Origin: Frankiaceae bacterium
Lineage (GTDB): Bacteria; Actinomycetota; Actinomycetes; Mycobacteriales; SCTD01
Length of the DNA: 8,698 bases
Direction: 5' to 3'
Assembly (NCBI GenBank): GCA_026786045.1
Contig: JAJAYV010000409.1
Location: 1-8,698 of the forward strand
Below, in pieces: positions 5,312 through 8,698 of the stretch. Made by a program: the position numbers and the translations under genes. Below the pieces are notes generated by a model. That model ran no database searches. It saw only the letters and a list, made by a program, of their open reading frames with translations, and had not been told where the DNA came from. How positions within the stretch are numbered: position 1 is the first letter of the stretch; each line of letters starts with the position of its first letter.

Positions 5312-5931
5312 CGGAGCCGACGACCGCGGTCCTCGTCCTGGACCTGCTCGGGGTCTTCGTGTTCGCGCTGTCCGGCGCGACGCTCGCGGTGCAGGCGCGG
5401 ATGGACGCCTTCGGCGTGCTGGTGCTCGCCGGCGTCGCGGCGCTGGGCGGCGGGGTGCTGCGCGACCTGCTGCTCGACACCCCGGTGGCCGCGCTCGCCG
5501 ACGGCCGCTACCTGCTCGTGCCGCCGCTCGCCGCGGCACTGGTCTTCTTCTTCAGCCCGCTGGTCGAGCGGCTCGGCCCGGCGGTGCGGCTGTTCGACGC
5601 GGCCGGGCTGGGCCTGTTCGTCGTCTCGGGCACCACCAAGGCCCTGGACGCCGGGCTGGGGACGGTGTCGGCCGTCGTCGTCGGCTGCCTGACCGGCATC
5701 GGCGGAGGCGTGCTCCGTGACGTGCTGGCCGGCGTCGTGCCGGTCGTGCTGCGGCGCGAGGTCTATGCGGTCCCGGCCGTGCTGGGGGCGTTCCTCGTTG
5801 CGGCGCTGCACGGGCAGGGCCTGCGCGGTCCGGGGGCGGTGAGCGCGGCGGTGCTGCTCATCATCGGCTTCCGGATGCTGGGCGTCTGGCGCGACTGGCA
5901 CGCGCCGGTGGCGCCGCAGCGGCGGGTGTAG
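5308..5931 (+). CDS. TRIC/UPF0126 (YadS-like) membrane protein, trimeric cation channel family
   Basis: The product is 207 aa, very hydrophobic, with about seven membrane helices. It is built from two repeated halves, each with GGGVLRD (47-53 and 132-138) followed by a short loop and a proline. The second half continues VVPVVLRREVYAVPAVLG (143-160). This duplicated pattern defines the UPF0126/TRIC family, whose prokaryotic members form homotrimeric K+/cation channels in structural studies. The C-terminus is short and basic (PQRRV), presumably cytoplasmic. The start is GTG 5308 in the GTGA overlap with the CoA-transferase stop (5309-5311), indicating translational coupling. A functional link between channel and CoA-transferase is not obvious. 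The gene converges on the reductase gene with 16 bp between stops and no visible terminator. Confidence 0.93.
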   Translation: MTEPTTAVLVLDLLGVFVFALSGATLAVQARMDAFGVLVLAGVAALGGGVLRDLLLDTPVAALADGRYLLVPPLAAALVFFFSPLVERLGPAVRLFDAAGLGLFVVSGTTKALDAGLGTVSAVVVGCLTGIGGGVLRDVLAGVVPVVLRREVYAVPAVLGAFLVAALHGQGLRGPGAVSAAVLLIIGFRMLGVWRDWHAPVAPQRRV

Positions 5932-5947
5932 CCCTCGTCCCGCAGTG

Positions 5948-7060
5948 TTAGCCGCCGAGCACCCGCACCAGCCCGCGGATCGACCGGCGCTCGAGCTGCT
6001 CGTCGAGTGAGGTGCGGCCACCCACCAGCCGTGTGAACAGCCCCCACATGCCGGGCAGCGAGCGCATCACCTCGTGCACCACGCGGGGGTGGCGGCTGAA
6101 TGCCGCGAGTGCCCGCCGACCGGCCGCGACCTCCGCGCCCAGCTCGCGCTCGACTGCTCCCGGGTAGGCCGCACGGTCCCCGGCCGCGGCCGCGCCGGCC
6201 AGCGCACCCGAGCGAAGTGCGAACGAGATCCCCTCGCGCGTCCAGGGTTCCAGCAGCCCGGCGGCGTCTCCGGCCACCAGCACCCGCCCGCGCACCAGGG
6301 GCGAGCCGGGGGCGCGCACCCGGGTCAGGTGCCCGCCGTCGATGTGCGCGGTGGCGAGGTCGAGCCCGAGACCGGCGACGAAGCCGCGGTAGTAGTCGCG
6401 CAGCGCCGACCCCTGCGCCCGGTCGCCGATGACGCCGACCGTGAGCGTGTCGCCCTTCGGGAACACCCAGCCGTACGAGCCCGGGACCGGTCCCCAGTCG
6501 AGCAGCACCCGGCCCGCCCAGTCCGACCCGGGAGGGGTCGGCAGCTCGGCCTCCAGCCCGAGGTCGACCTGGTCGCAGACCACGCCGACGTGGACGGCCG
6601 CGCGGCCGCCGGAGCCGTCCGCGCCGATGACGGCGCCGGCCGTGACCGATCCCTCGCGCAGTCCGAGCCGGACCTGTGCGTCGTCCTGCTCGTACGACGT
6701 GACCGTGACGCCGGTGCGCAGCTCGACCCCGGCCTCGACCGCCAGCTGCACCAGCGCGGCGTCGAGGTCGGCGCGGAGCACCATGGGCAGGAACGGCTCG
6801 GTCGACCGGGTGAATCCGGCCCGGCCGCGCGAGGTGAAGGTGATCCGGCCGACCCGGTCGAGCGCCAGCGGGTCGAGGTCCAGCCCGGCGACGGCCACCG
6901 CGGCCTGTGAGGCGCCGATCATCCCGCCGCCGCAGCGCTTGTAGCGGGGGAGCTGCTCGCGCTCGAGCAGCACCGTGCGCGCGCCTGCGCGGGCAGCGGC
7001 CAGGGCGGCCGCGGCACCGGCCGGTCCGGCCCCGACGACGGCGACGTCGTAGTCGCTCAT
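5948..7060 (-). CDS. Geranylgeranyl reductase family FAD-dependent oxidoreductase
   Basis: The 370-aa protein starts with the Rossmann motif VVGAGPAGAAAA (8-19) and the ribose-binding glutamate E33 (LLERE). Next are the family's PRYKRCGGGM (38-47), MVLRADLD (93-100), the second FAD motif VIGADGSGGR (144-153), GSYGWVFPKGD (194-204) and VLVAGDAAGLLEPWTREGI (260-278). These features define the geranylgeranyl reductase family (ChlP, archaeal lipid reductases, mycobacterial MenJ). Such enzymes saturate isoprenoid chains on lipids, chlorophyll or menaquinone. The actual chain here cannot be told; a quinone or carotenoid/lipid tail is plausible in an actinomycete. ATG 7060 lies 4 nt after the stop of the AtuA gene and has no Shine-Dalgarno site, so translation is probably coupled. 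No transmembrane helix is evident. Confidence 0.9.
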   Translation of the reverse strand: MSDYDVAVVGAGPAGAAAALAAARAGARTVLLEREQLPRYKRCGGGMIGASQAAVAVAGLDLDPLALDRVGRITFTSRGRAGFTRSTEPFLPMVLRADLDAALVQLAVEAGVELRTGVTVTSYEQDDAQVRLGLREGSVTAGAVIGADGSGGRAAVHVGVVCDQVDLGLEAELPTPPGSDWAGRVLLDWGPVPGSYGWVFPKGDTLTVGVIGDRAQGSALRDYYRGFVAGLGLDLATAHIDGGHLTRVRAPGSPLVRGRVLVAGDAAGLLEPWTREGISFALRSGALAGAAAAGDRAAYPGAVERELGAEVAAGRRALAAFSRHPRVVHEVMRSLPGMWGLFTRLVGGRTSLDEQLERRSIRGLVRVLGG

Positions 7061-7064
7061 CGGC

Positions 7065-8698
7065 TCACGAGGCGGGGAGCAGGCTGACCGGCACGTCGAC
7101 CAGCCGCGACCGGAGGTACTCGCCCAGCCCCTTGGCCTGCGGGTCGAAGCGGGTCGAGGACGCCACGCCCTCGCCGAGCAGGCCGCGCACGACGACGTTG
7201 ACCGCGCGCAGGTTCGGCAGCGGGTGCACCGCGACGTCCAGGCCGTCGGCCTCGGGGAGCAGCGCGTGCACGACGTCCTCGGTGAGCACGCACAGCAGCC
7301 AGTCGGCGGCGTCGTCGGTGCGTGCCCAGACACCGATGTTGGCGTTGCCGCCCTTGTCGCCGGAGCGCGCGCCGACCACCGTGCCGAGCGGCACCCGCCG
7401 CGTCGCGACGCCGGCCCAGCGCCGCCCGTCGATCGCCACGTCGGTGCCGTGCAGCGGGCGCTCGAACGGCGTGTGCGGCACGACCTCGCGGCGGCTGTCG
7501 GCGTGCACGACGACGTGCTCGACCTCGCCGGGGTCGACCAGCGCCGGCCAGTAGACGCCGTACGGCTGCGCGTCGCCGGGCTGGGAGGTGAGCGTGAAGC
7601 CGGGATAGCTGGCCAGTGCCAGCTCCACCGCCGCGCCGGAGAAGGCCCGGCCGAGCAGCTTCGGGTCGTCGCCCCGCACGTGCACCCGCAGCAGCGCCGC
7701 CGCCTGCTCGTTGGTGGGGGCGTCCTCCCGGTCCAGGCGCACCAGCGTGGAGTCGAACGGGTGCGGGTAGGCGTCGCGCAGCCCGGCCAGCGCCAGCTCG
7801 GCCTTGCCCTCCACGTCGAGCCCGGTGAGCACGAACGTCATCGAGTTGCGGAAGCCACCCAGCATGTTGAGCGCCACCTTGACCCGCCCGTTCGGCGCCC
7901 AGCCGCGCGCCCCGGAGATCCGCACCCGGTCCGGTCCCTGCTGCGCGAGCTGCAGGCTGCCGAAGTCGGTGGTGACGTCCGGGCCCTCGTACGCCGGCCG
8001 GCCGATCTCGTACAGCAGCTGGGCGGTGACCGTGCCGACCGTGACGGCCCCACCCGTGCCGGGGTGCTTGGTGATGACAGCCGAGCCGTCGCGGCTCACC
8101 TCGGCCAGCGGGAAGCCGGGGTGGACCGGCTGCGCGACCTCCTCGCGGACGAAGGAGTAGTTGCCGCCAGTGGCCTGCGTCCCGCACTCGAGCACGTGTC
8201 CGACCGCGGTCGCGCCGGCCAGCCGGTCCCAGTCGTCGCGGCCCCAGCCGAAGTGCGCGGCGCACGGCCCGACCACGAGCGAGGCGTCGGTGACCCGGCC
8301 GGTCACGACGACCTGCGCGCCGGCGGTGAGCGCCGAGGCGATGCCCCACGCACCGAGGTAGGCGTTCGCGGTCAGGGGCGTCTGGTCGCCGAGCGGCGCG
8401 CCGGTGTCGAGGTTCGGCAGGTCGAGCTCGCCGACCCGGCTGAGCAGGTCGTCGCCCTCGACGTGGGCGACCGGCAGGTCGAGCCCGAGCGCGCCTGCCA
8501 GGTCGCGCACCGCGGCGGCGCAGGCGGCCGGGGCCAGCCCGCCGGCGTTGACGACGACCTTCGTCCCTCGCTCGGCGATCGTGCCCAGCACCGGCTCGAG
8601 CTGGCGCAGGAACGTCGTCGCGTAGCCGCGGGCCGGATCCTTCGCCCGGGCCCTGAACAGGATGAGCATCGTCAGCTCTGCCAGGTAGTCACCCGTGA
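7065..8698 (-). CDS. AtuA-family protein (acyclic terpene utilisation type, DUF1446), 5' end outside window
   Basis: The frame is open to the window edge; 543 residues are visible, beginning TGDYLAELTMLILFRARAKD. This matches the usual continuation of an AtuA N-terminal domain, so only a few dozen residues are probably missing and the ATG at 8669 is internal. Recognisable segments of the DUF1446 domain are VVVNAGGLAP (47-56), VVTGRVTDASLVVGP (130-144) and GTQATGGNYSF (172-182). The C-terminal ferredoxin-like domain has GTVVGARSGDKGGNANIG (438-455). AtuA is needed for growth on citronellol/geraniol in pseudomonads, but its biochemical role is unresolved; actinobacterial members often sit near acyl-CoA dehydrogenase or carboxylase genes. 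TGA 7065-7067 is 4 nt from the reductase ATG, so the pair forms an operon in which AtuA is first. Confidence 0.93.
   Translation of the reverse strand, partial: TGDYLAELTMLILFRARAKDPARGYATTFLRQLEPVLGTIAERGTKVVVNAGGLAPAACAAAVRDLAGALGLDLPVAHVEGDDLLSRVGELDLPNLDTGAPLGDQTPLTANAYLGAWGIASALTAGAQVVVTGRVTDASLVVGPCAAHFGWGRDDWDRLAGATAVGHVLECGTQATGGNYSFVREEVAQPVHPGFPLAEVSRDGSAVITKHPGTGGAVTVGTVTAQLLYEIGRPAYEGPDVTTDFGSLQLAQQGPDRVRISGARGWAPNGRVKVALNMLGGFRNSMTFVLTGLDVEGKAELALAGLRDAYPHPFDSTLVRLDREDAPTNEQAAALLRVHVRGDDPKLLGRAFSGAAVELALASYPGFTLTSQPGDAQPYGVYWPALVDPGEVEHVVVHADSRREVVPHTPFERPLHGTDVAIDGRRWAGVATRRVPLGTVVGARSGDKGGNANIGVWARTDDAADWLLCVLTEDVVHALLPEADGLDVAVHPLPNLRAVNVVVRGLLGEGVASSTRFDPQAKGLGEYLRSRLVDVPVSLLPAS

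Noticed and set aside
5932..5947. Possible bidirectional terminator between the TRIC and reductase genes
   Set aside because: The 16-bp gap has no inverted repeat or T-run.

Overview
The window reads as chromosomal DNA from a high-GC Gram-positive bacterium (Actinomycetota). The reasons are the very high G+C content, the almost exclusive use of G or C at third codon positions, GTG/TTG starts, GTGA start/stop overlaps, several genes that look leaderless, and families typical of actinomycetes (a DUF7455-like zinc protein, a YlmA-type ABC ATPase, a crotonase-fold dienoyl-CoA isomerase). The genus cannot be fixed from the sequence alone. No tRNA, rRNA, CRISPR array, transposon or phage gene is visible.

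Layout. (a) 1-1042: the 3' end of an unknown protein with a Cys/His tail and a DksA/TraR-type C4 zinc-finger protein (both +), then, converging, a 60-aa Cys/His protein and an ABM-domain (YgiN-like) protein (both -). (b) 1113-2805: a divergent pair sharing a 64-bp promoter region, a delta(3,5)-delta(2,4)-dienoyl-CoA isomerase (-) with the full ECH1 catalytic triad and an ABC ATPase (+). (c) 2803-4082: a 10-bp tandem repeat, a membrane-anchored endonuclease/exonuclease/phosphatase-fold protein (-), an extreme poly-G tract that is probably an assembly or sequencing artefact, and a DUF7455-like small zinc protein (-). (d) 4139-5931: a CaiB/BaiF family III CoA-transferase and a TRIC/UPF0126 membrane protein (+), overlapping by 4 bp. 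(e) 5948-8698: an AtuA-family protein (5' end beyond the window) followed 4 bp later by a geranylgeranyl-reductase-family flavoprotein (-).

How the genes relate. Three genes handle acyl-CoAs or are linked to acyl/isoprenoid catabolism (dienoyl-CoA isomerase, family III CoA-transferase, AtuA), and a fourth (geranylgeranyl reductase family) acts on isoprenoid chains. Only AtuA and the reductase are clearly in one transcription unit, so a shared pathway is an inference. Four separate short segments carry Cys/His zinc-type motifs. Genes are tightly packed: convergent pairs are separated by only 2, 26 and 16 bp.

The points most worth a second look are the poly-G tract, a GGGAAC-N18-GTT (SigR/SigH-like) promoter candidate ahead of the DUF7455-like gene, the repeated leaderless start architecture, and the AtuA/reductase pair. 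I did not find convincing evidence of a wholly new multi-gene system.
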